Assembly: GCA_030562195.1 (NCBI GenBank)
Contig: CM060200.1
Location: 32,589,023-32,653,022, forward strand
Source: Nipponacmea schrenckii
Taxonomy: Eukaryota > Mollusca > Gastropoda > Lottiidae
Length of the DNA stretch: 64,000 nt
Reading direction: 5' to 3'
The position numbers and the translations under genes were made by a program. Each line of letters begins with the position of its first letter. The stretch's first letter is position 1. Below the pieces are notes generated by a model. It saw nothing but the letters and a program-made list of their open reading frames with translations, was not told where the DNA came from and did not search any database. This document shows, piece by piece, positions 49,101-60,735 of the stretch.

Positions 49101-50522
49101 TTATTAATTTGATTTAAGTAATGTGAGTTTGCATGTATATATATGACTATTTAAGACTAGCCGGGCTGGTATCAACATTTTCTAAACGTTCATATTTTTC
49201 ACAATATTGGACTTCGTGACAAAACGAATAAATTCTATTTTGCTTTGCCTGAAATTGGGTGGGGTAGCATGCATCAACATCATAACAAATAGATTTTTGG
49301 TTTTTCAAAGTCGTTTGCTTGCAAATTTGTTGAAACCAATTTAATTTCAAATGTGTGCACCATAAAAGGTCATTTTAGGCCATGATATAAATATTTGACA
49401 AAAATGCAATTCAATCGACACACTCTGCCACTTGTGATCGAATTAAATCACTTTCGGCACCTATAAGTGCAAATCTATGCTATTTAATCTATTGTTGAAA
49501 TCAGTTGAGTTGTTGGCAAAAAATTCAATTTATTTTCAGACGCTTCCATTTATTTTGATTTTTTTTTCAAAATGTGACATTTGGTTTGATAACATTTTTT
49601 TGGTTCATGATTGCATTGACCATAAATAGTAACAAGAAACATGTACATGTTTGAAAACTTATTAAAATTTTTATCAAATTACAATCAAAGCCTTGGTCAG
49701 CTGGAAAATATAATTGTTTTTTCACTGTTTAGATAGCCTCAAGTCAATAGGTTTCAAGACTGAACTTTTGATATTGTGATTTAAGGAAAAGATAGAAAGT
49801 GTCGTCTACCATCTACCCACGTAATTAGAAAACGTTGATCAAAGGACTCTCTGGTATTGATAGATTGGTATACCACATGTAAATGTATACTTATAAAAAC
49901 TTTTGAGAATTATTCAGCTGACAAATCGGCTTTTTGATGGAAAATTGTATTTTGGTGGTATGAAAAGGGCACCAAATTTCATCACGGAATTTTGAAATAA
50001 ATACGTTTTATTTTCATCTTAGCTGAAAATGGAAAAAGTTTTCAATTTGATAAATGTTTAGAGGGAATTGGTAAGAAAAAAGCACCTGAAGTAAAATAAT
50101 GTTTAATTGGAAAAAATAAACAATCCCACTAGTGGGTAAAATATTCATTAAGGAAATATTAAATGAAGTATATAATAGAGAATTGTGAATGAAAGTGTTA
50201 AATTCAATATATACCTATAATGATTTGGTGATAAACAGATGTTTAGCTTTTATTATTTCTGACGATTTATTTAGGGTGACTGAAGTTTATCAACTAAATA
50301 AAACGTCACGATCAAAAAGTTAACATTGCTTTTAATCTATATTGGAATTGTGTTAACAGAGTTGCCCATCCCATTCGATGGACATAACCGATGAAATATA
50401 ACCAGACCTACTGTTACCTTATCTTATCTTGTACCATCAAGTGAAAAAAATTGGAATCGTTATCGTGTCACTCATAGAGTCAGTGTAAAGGGGAAAACAG
50501 CTGGATTTCGTTTTCATATATT
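46145..50522. other. 4.4-kb upstream region of the convertase gene; no gene seen
   Basis: AT-rich. Two long G runs lie at about 47778-47790 and 47814-47828. No frame with family similarity and no clear 5' UTR exon could be assigned. Confidence 0.4.
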
Positions 50523-53500
50523 ATGACCAAGGAATTGTTAATATTTTTGTTACTGCAATATGTAACTTTCGTAACTTGTACCCATTACCTAAATGAATGG
50601 GCGGTAGAGATCAAAGGTGGTCCTACAATTGCAAAACGAGTTGCTGCTGAACACGGATATGAAGTAGTCAATAAGGTATGTTTTAATTTTCAAATTTGAA
50701 AAACTCATTCAATTTCTTGCTCTTGATAAACGATATTGAATTCCATGGTAATTTAAATGAAAAAATTATTGAACTTATGTAGTTAATTGTTTGCGGACTT
50801 TTATTTCCATTTTGTTTACTATTCGGGTTTCAGCTGAAGAGCTTTCATAGGGTTATATACCAATAGTAGTAGTAGAATGCATAGATAGTAGAAATAATGT
50901 GGAATGTGGACAATCCATCCTTTATGGTATAGTTTACTAGTATCTTCGTGGCCAATGACATATAGCGTTTAGATTGTTTTTGTCATCCTGTTCAAAAATT
51001 TAATTAATGAAACAGATGTTACTAATAGTGAACAATTCTATTTGGTCGATGAGCTCTTCCTGTCCTAAATTGTAAATGAAAGTCTCATTTAAGCTGCTTG
51101 AATAAATATCATAAATATGCATTGAACTATGTACATCACAATTTTATGTGGTTTGGAAAAATAAAATTAAAGCAAAACTTGATCTAAGATTTGTAAAGAA
51201 ATGTTTTTTTTTTAACATGGTATGATAAAACCATAGTAGTATAAATATTTTTGAAAGCTAGTGTTCTTCAAGAGGAAGTATTCAAAATTTCCACGATTAA
51301 AAAATATGATAATAGGCTAATACATGAAAATATCTAAAAATATTCAACAAAATACTACTATACGTATCTACTTGATTAACCCGACTTTGTTTTAAAAGGG
51401 CTAACTAAACTGTACCATGTAAGGAGTTAAGGGAATAAGTTGTGTACCAATACTGTCGTGGTTGCTTATGAATGAAATTTAAAAATACTGTCTTTTTGAA
51501 TGAGAAAATTGGGTGGGACTAGTAAGAATGCGACAATTAAAGAGTCACAGAATGGCCACAGCGTAAGCTGATCGAAATCTACATGTAATACAATAATTTC
51601 AAAAAGGAAATTGGTCTTAAAGGTGATTTAACCACTGTTAGTCGTAAATTTAATTAGTTTTCAGGGAAAATTGGTCATAGTTTTTAGTTCCAAAGTGAAT
51701 TTGTCTAAAATACTGCGAACAATTTACAATTTGCCTTTGATGAATTTGTTATATTATCAAAGATTACCGCAACCCAACTGTTACGAGGCGTAGGAGTTGG
51801 ATCTTAGGGCCTATGTCAAATTAATATTGACCCTGCTAATGAATTGAAGGCTGTTTTAGTAACACGGAGGATTATTTTTTACAGTGACAATGACAGTTTA
51901 ATAATTATAGAATAATTTATCATAAATATTAAATGAGTATATGGATATTACCTGTGTTTAAATCTTTGATAAGGGTTATTTTGTTAATCTTTGCTTTATA
52001 CTGGTAATTATCTTTAATGTTATTTCTGTATCAGAACAAATTAAAACATGGTTATTTACCTTACTCAAAGTTTAATATTAATGAATAGAAAGATTTATGT
52101 TGTGGCAGGGACGTATCTAAAAAGTGTGTGTTTTAAAAGATTTATTATTCTTGTGATCCACCTCAGATTCGAAATCAACATGTAATATTTGTCTGAAATA
52201 TTATTGTACATATTATATCTAGTGGGGGTGTTGACTTAGTAAATTATATTTGACATTTAGATTCTACATGATCACCTATGGTTTGACCTTTTAATATACA
52301 TCTAATTTAAATATGGTTAGTATGTTTTAAAAAACAACTCGCAATTCTCTTCTTAATGACTCCTTATCCCTTTGTTACATTATACATGTAGGGTATTTTG
52401 TGCTTGTATCTAGATGGGGGGTCCAAAGTTCTTGAATAGCTTTTATATCACATTTAGACGTCCTATGATCTCGGTTTATTGAGCTGATGACTGAAAACGT
52501 ATAATGCTGGTCTCCTTTAATATTTCCACATTGATCACTTAAAATACATTCTTCGGTATCTTAGGACGAAATGGTTCTGGAAAATCAGGGCTTACCAATC
52601 ATACTTATAGTAGTCGCGACCTATTCTCGCGTCGTTTACTTATAACAAAAGAAAATTATATCCTGAAAGATTAGCTACAATTTTTCTGTTAGGGACTCAA
52701 ATAGTCAAAGTTACATAAAGAACTTTTTAATGACCGTAGTTTCCTTTAGCATACAGGAGCAGACCTAACAAGAAGGAAATAAGGGTAAGCCAATGGAACC
52801 CCCGATTTAACATGAGTATGCTCTCAAATTAACTGAAATTATCTTACGTGCACATGGGTTAAAGAAAAAACGGACGTTTTCCATTATGCAAAATAGCGAT
52901 GGCCAATCGTAATACGCCCACCATTGGCAGCCTTAGTTATTCGGGCCGTGGACAAGAGGTATCAGTAAAATAGGGTACATCCTTAGGATGTTACAAATAC
53001 ACCAACTTTCATCAAAACACACCAAGAACACAACTTTCTATCGTATTCACAAGAAATTTCTGGACAAAGTCAATAACTCAAAGTAAATATTTTTCGGTAA
53101 GCTAAATTTGCAATCGGTTTCTTCTTTGGGTAGGCTACTTCAAAAGGCTCAAATCATGCTTTGTCAAAATCTATCAAGAAACAAGCTCTCTATCAAGTCT
53201 ACAAAGAATCAGAGGCTGATAAAATGAACACGTTTCAAAGAACAAGGGCAATAACTCAATAATTTTTTTTGATTAGTCAGATTTTCAATAGGGTCTATCT
53301 TCGAGTTATTACAAACACTCACACAAAGTTTCATCAAATTCCATCAACAACCCGGCTCCCTATAGTGTTCACAAGGAATTTTAGGACAAGGGCAATAACT
53401 CATAGTAAATATTTTTCGATTGGTTTCATTTTCGATAGGCTTCATCCTTGGGTCATTACAAAGACTCATTCCAAGTGTCATTAAAATCCATCAAGAAATG

Positions 53501-56500
53501 TTGTCTCTATCGTGTTCACAACAATTGTGGACAGGCAGACGGACAGACAGACGGACAGATAGACAGGGCCGACTACAAAATACGCCCACATTTATGTGTG
53601 GGCGTATAAAAAGTATCATGTAAGGTTTAACATCAAAACGTAATTTTTATTGGAGTCTCGGTATGAGTTCTCAATATGCAACTTTTAAATTTGAACCTTT
53701 AGTAATTGGTATCAAAATCTTCTAACTAAAATAATAAGGCTCATGTTTCTGTTAGATATATCTGTAAGAAATAACAGATATAATTTCAGTTTCAAATGTG
53801 ATAATACATGATATTAGCAATGCAGCATTATTATACAATAATATGATCTATAATTAAATCAAATGACGCCAAAGAATGAAATATATTCTAATCCAAAAGC
53901 CATTAATTACGTCTGCACATTATTCATTTCAAATCAAAGTAGGCTAGTATTTTTTTCTCAATAATTTGCAACGATAATAATTCGGTCATTCATTTTTTGC
54001 TTAAAATAACAAAAATTCTAGGAAATCTCTCCATTGTAAATCACTTCCTGTAGAGATTTTGTATTAATAATATTCCCCCAAGAAAGAGTGATTGACTAGT
54101 GGAAAAGGATACAATTTTAATGATAAATATAGGGGTTACACCAGTTTACATATTAACAGTCAGAAATATTCAGGAAATATCAAACCGCAGTTTTATCTGT
54201 TCTAGAAATATTCTGTTGAATAATTATAATTCAGATCTAGACGTTTCGTTTCTTGCTTTTCTATACTAACAGTGCATGATTTCAGAAAACACCTCTTTGG
54301 TCCCAATTACTAGTAGTCTATTTTAACCTTCGTATCCATCTGTTATCGATGTAATAAATTCGTACAAATTATGAATTCATGTGGTATTGCAATGTATGTC
54401 AATTTTAATCGAGAATCCACGACAACGCTGATATTCTAGTTAACAAGAAATCCTAAAATCGGATTTTAATTATACTTTTTGTCCAATTCGTCGTTTTACG
54501 TTTTCTAATATTATCGTGTTAATTTATTGTCTAATATTATCGTCATATTGACTTGATATGAGAAGAACGTGATAATTTTATTATTTCATAAAAATCTATA
54601 TAACATTACTTGAAGAACAATATTGACTATAAAAAGATGTATATTAGAAAATATTATGTAATGGTTAATATAAAGGAGAGAGTGTGAATTATAATATCTA
54701 TAATATATATACTCATTCCACAAACCTCGACGCAGTTGCATTAATTTCTTTTGATATAATGATTTTGTGTCTCCAGTGAAAAATTAGTTTAATTGTGTCG
54801 TTAGTGTCGAGATTCTTTGCTCTGATGTTTTGTCACTGATTTGTCACGTTATTGTAAGTAAAAAGAGGTCATAACTTTAAGAGCCTTTGGAAGATAAAGG
54901 TGACACTTATATGCAAAATTTTCACCAATAATACATTATACAGTAGAACCACACTGGACCACAGACCACACTTGAAGGGAATATTCAAGATGGATTGGGT
55001 CAACTATCATTTTGTAAGTTTCTGTTTTCATTGGCGTTGCTAACAAACACTTATAGTCCCGAACAACCTAAGCTAATGATAGTTAAAATGACATAGTTCC
55101 GTTAAATCCTCGTTGCCTTTCATTAGCCTATTTTTCGGATCGTATTAAAAATTCCAAGATGCAACCTTGGTGGGTAAATTACGTCTATCATCCGAAAGCT
55201 CTGGCCGACATTATCGGCAATGTCACCCTCCCGATCATCAGGTCCCCTCACCGATTGTGGCTATGACGTGCTAAGCTTGAATCTACGCTCCGTACAGGCA
55301 GCATTGTCGACAGAAATAAGACTTGTTGTATCATTTTTATACGCCCACATGAAAATGTGGACGTATATTGCCATCACCCCTGTCCGTCCGTCGGTCCGTC
55401 GGTCCGTCCGTCCGTCAACAATTACTTGTGTACGCGATACAGGCCAGAGTTTTAATCCGATTTGAATGAAACTTGGTATGTGCATTCATCTTGATAATAT
55501 CTCGAACAAGTTCAAAAATGGCACGATTCCAGATGTTGGTTTATGAGTAATGGCCCTTGATTAAATGAAAAAACATTGATATTTACTAATGTACACAATA
55601 GAAGCTATAGTTTGCATAAGTTTTAATTAAACTCGGAATGTGTATTTATATTGATAATATCTCAGACAAGTTCGAAAATGGCACGATTCCAGATGTCGAT
55701 TTATGAGTTATGGCCCTTGATTAAATGAAAAAACGTTAAAATGTACTTGTGTATGCAATAGAAGCTATAGTTTTCATCCGATATGAATGAAACTTGGTAT
55801 GTGTATTCATCTTTATAATATCTCGCCAGATGTCTGTTTATGAGTTATGGCCCTTGATTAAATGAATAAACGTTAAAATTTACTTGTGTATGCAATAGAA
55901 GCTGTAGTTTTTATCCGATTTGAATGAAACTTGGTATGTGTATTCATCTTAATAACATCTCGGACCACTTAACAAATTGTGCGAATCCAGATGTCGGTTT
56001 ATGAGTTATTGCCCTTGATTAAATGAAAAAACATGGAATATTCTGTTTGCTGAAGTGGGCGTATGTTACCTTGCCTGGCAAGCTATCTTATTACTATTAT
56101 TTGCATTTCTCTGAATAATACTGCTTGTATGAGAAAGTGAAACGTTGACTTAATAAGTTATAGAAAGATTTTCCGAATACATGTACATGTACATGTAGTT
56201 AGTGCACTTCATAAAACAATGTGTGTAAGATTAGCTTCCGTAATTTTTACCTAGTATGAAACGTGATTTTATCTAAGACCACATCCGACTGGTAACAGAT
56301 TGAACATGTTCTAAGCGATGTAATAATGTGTTCGTATGGTCAAGTGAGGTAAAAAGGTGAAGCGCAGTCCACAATATTGTGATTACTACATGGAAAAATT
56401 ATAAGTATCTAAATAAAATGATAAGTATTTCATCTTTTCAAATGGTTGTTTATGGGTTTCGCATCTTATGAGTAAGAAATTCAAACGCTTTTCTTTGTGA

Positions 56501-59500
56501 CAATAATAGAAGGCAGTATTATTTTCCATTTCTTCGCCATAAGCGTAAGCATGTTTTTCTTGGTATTTCAGCCATTTAATGACCAATAATCACGCGTTAA
56601 TCCATTTTCACCCGATAATATAATAACATCCGGTACACTCTACTTTTGCTTTCTGGTAAATTTAACGGCACTCTTAATTTTTCAAAAAAAAAAAAAAAAA
56701 ATATTTGAAGTTTTGGCAGTACTTTGTAATAATCGTCAATACGATGAAATCTATCAATATCAATTAATGTATATAGATGTGGCTGGATGATTAATATTAG
56801 CACGTCATTACAGAAATAATTGAAATGTCCCAAATGGTAGTTTAAAGTGCCCTCGATATACAATATAAAAGGCTAAAAATCCGCTTAACAATCGCTTTAA
56901 ATTTTTTGCCACTTAAATTAAGATCTTAAAGTTGGGTTGAAGTATTTTTATTATATAGCCTATTCGATTTTTGGACCGCTAATTCTTATATATAAATCCA
57001 AAGTAGAGAGGTTCTAATGATCCAGAAAAATACCAGTTTGTCTTGCAGTCCACAATTAATTCGTAATTAGCCAAATCAAAAAACATGATTGTTTCGATTA
57101 CCCGTGCAGAGCGTGCCCACTTATGACGTAGTCGCTCCTCATTATGCACACAGGCGTAGTTCCCACCGATCCCTCAAATATAAAATACGAAGAAGATCCA
57201 GACGCGTTCTCGTAATAGGCCTATGTTATACAGTTGTAACCTGATCCGTTCACTATTAGTAACTATTATTATGTTTGGCACGGACAGTTACTGATATACT
57301 CTCCACCGGTCAGCCTAATTTGGACATGAGAGGTGAGTGGTGTTGGCAGGATAGAAAGATGTTAGTATAGTACTGGTTAGAGTCCAAAAGAATTGGGAAT
57401 TAACCGCTGTTCTGACGTTACAATGGAACAACATAATACAATGCACAAGAAACGTTACATTGGTGCCGTGACCAGGATATTATGACGTCACTTGATCAAA
57501 CGTGGGACTTGAATTAGCGTCTCAGAGCAGATAAGAATTTATATGTCCACATATACTGTAATAACATAAGAATACATTGACTATTTATTAGAAACACCGA
57601 ATTACTTGATTAGACTCTTAACATTAAGAGAACCCAAATCCTAACCCTTTCAAATTTTGCTTTAACACTATATAGTTTTTAGAGAGTTCAAATATTTCTA
57701 CCTGTAAAATCTACCGTGGACTAAAATATCACTCAAATTCTTATTACGTTTAAATGAAATAATTATTATTAATTTGCTTGGCAAGTTGTGCTACTAAAAG
57801 TATGACAAAAGAAATATTAATATTATTTGGTAATCCACTCGGATGTAGACCATTTGGCTCTTTTGAATTCAATTTATTTATCCAGAAATTTCCTCGAATT
57901 AGTCTGAAGGTAGTTGTTGTGATAAAATCTTCATTGGGTGTAATACGGACATTATTTGTATCGTGGTCTGACTGGTTAAAATGTTGATTTATCGAGATTG
58001 CGATTGACAGATTGTACATGATACAAGGTTTTTAGTACTGGAATAACTCAACTGTGCATCATATGCAGTTATGCCATGTTCTAATGAATTGAGATGAGAA
58101 CATGATACTAGTATTTGGTATTCTTTTTAATCACTGTGGACAGGCTAATCTTGCAATCTTTATGATTTGACACTAGGCATCATGGCACGCCCTTTAGGAG
58201 ATGTGGTGTCAAAAGTCAGTTCAAAAATTCAATATTGGTCGGTGGTGTTAGGCACATTTGAATTGACTTTTATTTCACAAAGAGTTGTCTTTTTTATTTC
58301 ACGAAGGAGTCGTTTAGCATATCCATACATATTGTCTTAATTCTCTAAACACTATGGGGCAAGCCTCCCCAATGTCGCCTTCAAGGGTTCAAATTTGGTA
58401 AAACCATAAGGATTTTATAACTGGAAAAGCCAATGGCCTAACAGATTATTATCTGGGCGGAAACCAGACCAGAAACATTATTTATCCGAGTGTACATGTT
58501 TTGGACATCCATTGAAATTAAGATGGCATTACTTGGTACTTTTAATTCGGTTATTTTTGAAACAAAATCATTGATGTCTTTGACATATGCTATATGTTTT
58601 GATGCCAAAGGCATGATCAATATATTCTGAGATACGATACGATTCACTTGATTTGATAGGATGCACTTTGGGTACTCGGTTTGGAGTAAACCATTCAGTT
58701 GTTTGATCTTCGTGTGTTTTGGGTAAAGTATAACAAATGGCGCTGCCTACTTTCTAATCTATGATTCAAGTATTGGAACTACTTTTTATTGATAAATTTT
58801 GTTTCAAGTCATTTCGAAAGAATATTTTTAAATTTGTTTTGCTGTTTCTTGATAAATTGTATCGTCCAAAATAGTATAGTGTTTAGTTGTGATTCAGCTT
58901 CTAGACTGTAATTATCTCTGTACAGAATAACACAACTGCTCTGAGCTGAAAAGGCTGAAAACCCACTGTTTTAAAGAATGTTTTGGACGTATATTGTCGT
59001 CAACCCTGTCCGTCGGTCTGTCGATCTGTCGGTCCGTCGGCCCCTCAACATTTGTTATAGACACTATAGAAGGTACAATTTATATTGATTTTAATGAAAA
59101 ATGGTATGAGCATTGGAATTGATAAGACGCCGGTTCGATATTGATTTTTCAATGAACGGTTTTTGAGTTATTGCCTTTGCCTCTATATTTGACACAATAG
59201 CTACAATGTTCAATGGATTTTAATGAAACTTGGTGTTACACCACGTCAAAATTTATTGCTGATGCAAAAAGAAGCTACAATTTTCAATGGAATTTAATGA
59301 AACTTGGTTTGAGCATTGATATCTATAAGTCGGTGCTTAAGTTCAAATTTGACGATCTTTCGACGAACAGTGTTTGAGTTATTTCCCTTGACTTGGTAAA
59401 ATTGTGTCAAAATGTATTGCAATAAAAGCTACAATTTTCAATGGATTTGAAGGAGCATTGGAATTTATAAGGCGGTGGTGAAGTTTGAATTTAAAAGATT

Positions 59501-60202
59501 TTAAGATGAACAGTCCATGAGTAATTGCCCTTGACCATCAAAAATTGTGTAAAAAATTTATTGTGGGTGCAATAGAAGCTACAATTTCAATGGATTTTTA
59601 TGAAACTTGGTATTAGTATTGATATTGATAAGACGACAAAATTGGCGATTTTTCGAAGAACGTTTTTTGAGTTATTGACCCTGATTTAGTAAAATTGCGT
59701 CAAAATTCTATTGTAGATGCAAAAGAAACTACAACTTTCAATGGATTTTTATGAAATTTTGTGTGAGCATTGGAATTGATAAGACGGCGGTCAAGTATAT
59801 GACGATTTTTTTTCATGAACTGTTTTTGAGTTATTGCCCTTGTGGGTGCATAGAAGCTGCAGGTTTCAAAGTATTTTGTGCGAGCAATGGCATTGAAAAA
59901 AATATTCAGAGAATGATTTTTGATTTATTGCCCAATGCTGCCAGTGGGCGTATATTACCTTGCCTGTCAAGCTATCTTCTTAACTTTTCATATTTATGTA
60001 AGTTTGTGATATATTGGATTCAATAAACCACCAAATTTATCATTTTACACAAGCCTGTATATATTTTCAGCTTAATAAAAAAAAGTTCTTTTTCTAGTTA
60101 AAAGGTTTTGATGATAATTATCTCTTACGTCACAAAGATGTGCCTTCTAGATCTAGACGAAGTGCGGAACACCACACTAAACGATTAATAGATGATTCAA
60201 GG
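50523..60202 (+). CDS. PCSK1: Prohormone convertase 1/3-like protease, first two coding exons
   Basis: Subtilisin-like endoprotease of the regulated secretory pathway that cleaves neuropeptide and hormone precursors at paired basic sites. Only the signal peptide and most of the prodomain are in the window. Exon 1: 50523-50675 (51 codons); exon 2: 60098-60202 (35 codons); both end in phase 0 with GTATGT and GTGAGT donors. Residues 1 to about 20 form a signal peptide (LLIFLLLQYVTFV core). The prodomain follows: NEWAVEIKGGPTIAKRVAAE, then SRSRRSAEHHTKRLIDDSR. The latter, with its internal RSRR cleavage site, fits PC1/3 better than furin or PC2. The catalytic domain lies beyond base 64000 or in exons not reached. 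The 9.4-kb intron hosts several mobile elements. The protein is partial here, not broken. Confidence 0.88.
50676..52890. other. Intron sequence; nothing further seen
   Basis: AT-rich intron 1 of the convertase gene, without repeats I could define. Confidence 0.4.
52891..53607 (+). mobile_element. Pearl/Helentron-like repeat, copy 6
   Basis: Left end AATAGCGATGGCCAATCG and ATACGCCCACCATTGGCAGC; three to four monomers of the copy 4 type; right end GACGGACAGACAGACGGACA, then ATACGCCCACATTTATGTGT and GGGCGTATAAAAA, a clear hairpin. Confidence 0.85.
53608..55338. other. Intron sequence; no gene seen
   Basis: AT-rich. Multiple TA-rich stretches; no coding frame. Confidence 0.4.
55339..56087 (-). 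mobile_element. Pearl/Helentron-like repeat, copy 7
   Basis: Left end ATACGCCCACATGAAAATGT (hairpin) and CCGTCCGTCGGTCCGTCGG; about four monomers with ATGAGTTATGGCCCTTGATT; right end AAGTGGGCGTATGTTACC and TTGCCTGGCAAGCTATC. Confidence 0.85.
56088..57223. other. Intron sequence; no gene seen
   Basis: Contains ACATGT repeats near 56178-56198 and an 18-base A run at about 56685-56702. Confidence 0.4.
57224..57459 (+). mobile_element. Possible solo LTR with primer-binding site
   Basis: The stretch starts TGTTATACAG and ends AACGTTACA, directly followed by TTGGTGCCGTGACCAGGAT, which resembles the primer-binding region seen just inside BEL/Pao-type LTRs. No second LTR was found, so the 5' edge is a guess. 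Confidence 0.35.
57750..58731 (-). pseudogene. Second Penelope-like element relic, internally deleted
   Basis: From about 58731 the minus strand reads RT start segments (YTLPKTHEDQ, then SESYRISEYIDHA), a frame break, then ILISMDVQNMYTRIN (palm motif A) to 58438. From 58019 to 57750 a different part appears: the end of the GIY-YIG domain (HFNQSDHDTNNVRI) and the tail FWINKLNSKEPNGLH. The RT motif C and GIY-YIG core between them are missing. Diverged from the copy at 41.2 kb (for example YTRIN against YTNID), so a different insertion. Confidence 0.8.
58985..59976 (-). mobile_element. Pearl/Helentron-like repeat, copy 8
   Basis: Left end GGACGTATATTGTCGTCAAC and CGTCGGTCTGTCGATCTGTC; about six monomers of the copy 2 type in reverse (GAGTTATTGCCCTTG, AATGGATTTTAATGAAACTT); right end TGCTGCCAGTGGGCGTATAT and TTGCCTGTCAAGCTATC. 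Ends about 120 bp before convertase exon 2. Confidence 0.85.
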
Positions 60203-60270
60203 GTGAGTACAAAAATTCGACTCTTACCAGGAAGCAGATTGCACTCCAGCAAAAACTGTTCTCGCGTGTA

Positions 60271-60735
60271 TCATTACTAACCTCTACAATACTATAATAC
60301 CACTGACCTACACTACCAATATTATTACTTATTTCAACAATACTCTTATATCACTAACCTACACTATTACTATCATAACTAATCCTTAGATACTATAGTA
60401 TCACTGCCTTACACTACCAATATCATTACTAATCTCTGCAATACTCTTGTATCACTGACCTACACTACCAATATATATATATATAAAACTAGAGTCATAT
60501 GTAGCAAAGAGTGGGATTTTGCTAATGTGGCAAAATGCAAGAAAAATCAACCTTCCTAAACAACGTGGAAGAGCAGTAAAAAATTGGGAAAATGCTTATA
60601 TTTGGTAGTTTGTGATCCGGAAGTAGACGTCGGACATGACATTTCAACAATACTCTTATATCACTAACCTACACTATTACTATCATTACTAATCCTTACA
60701 TACTATAGTATCACTCCCTTACACTACTAATCTAC
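60271..60735. repeat. ~51-bp tandem repeat, interrupted
   Basis: Four units at about 60271-60475 (each with ATCACTGACCTACACTACCA) and two more at about 60645-60735. A 160-bp unrelated segment with TA repeats splits the array. Confidence 0.8.

Noticed and set aside
46145..50522. 5' UTR exon of the convertase
   Set aside because: Several GT-containing sites exist but none could be singled out without transcript data.
55220..55465. Plus-strand frame over the copy 7 left end
   Set aside because: The Ser/Val/Arg-rich run is the GTCC microsatellite in translation.
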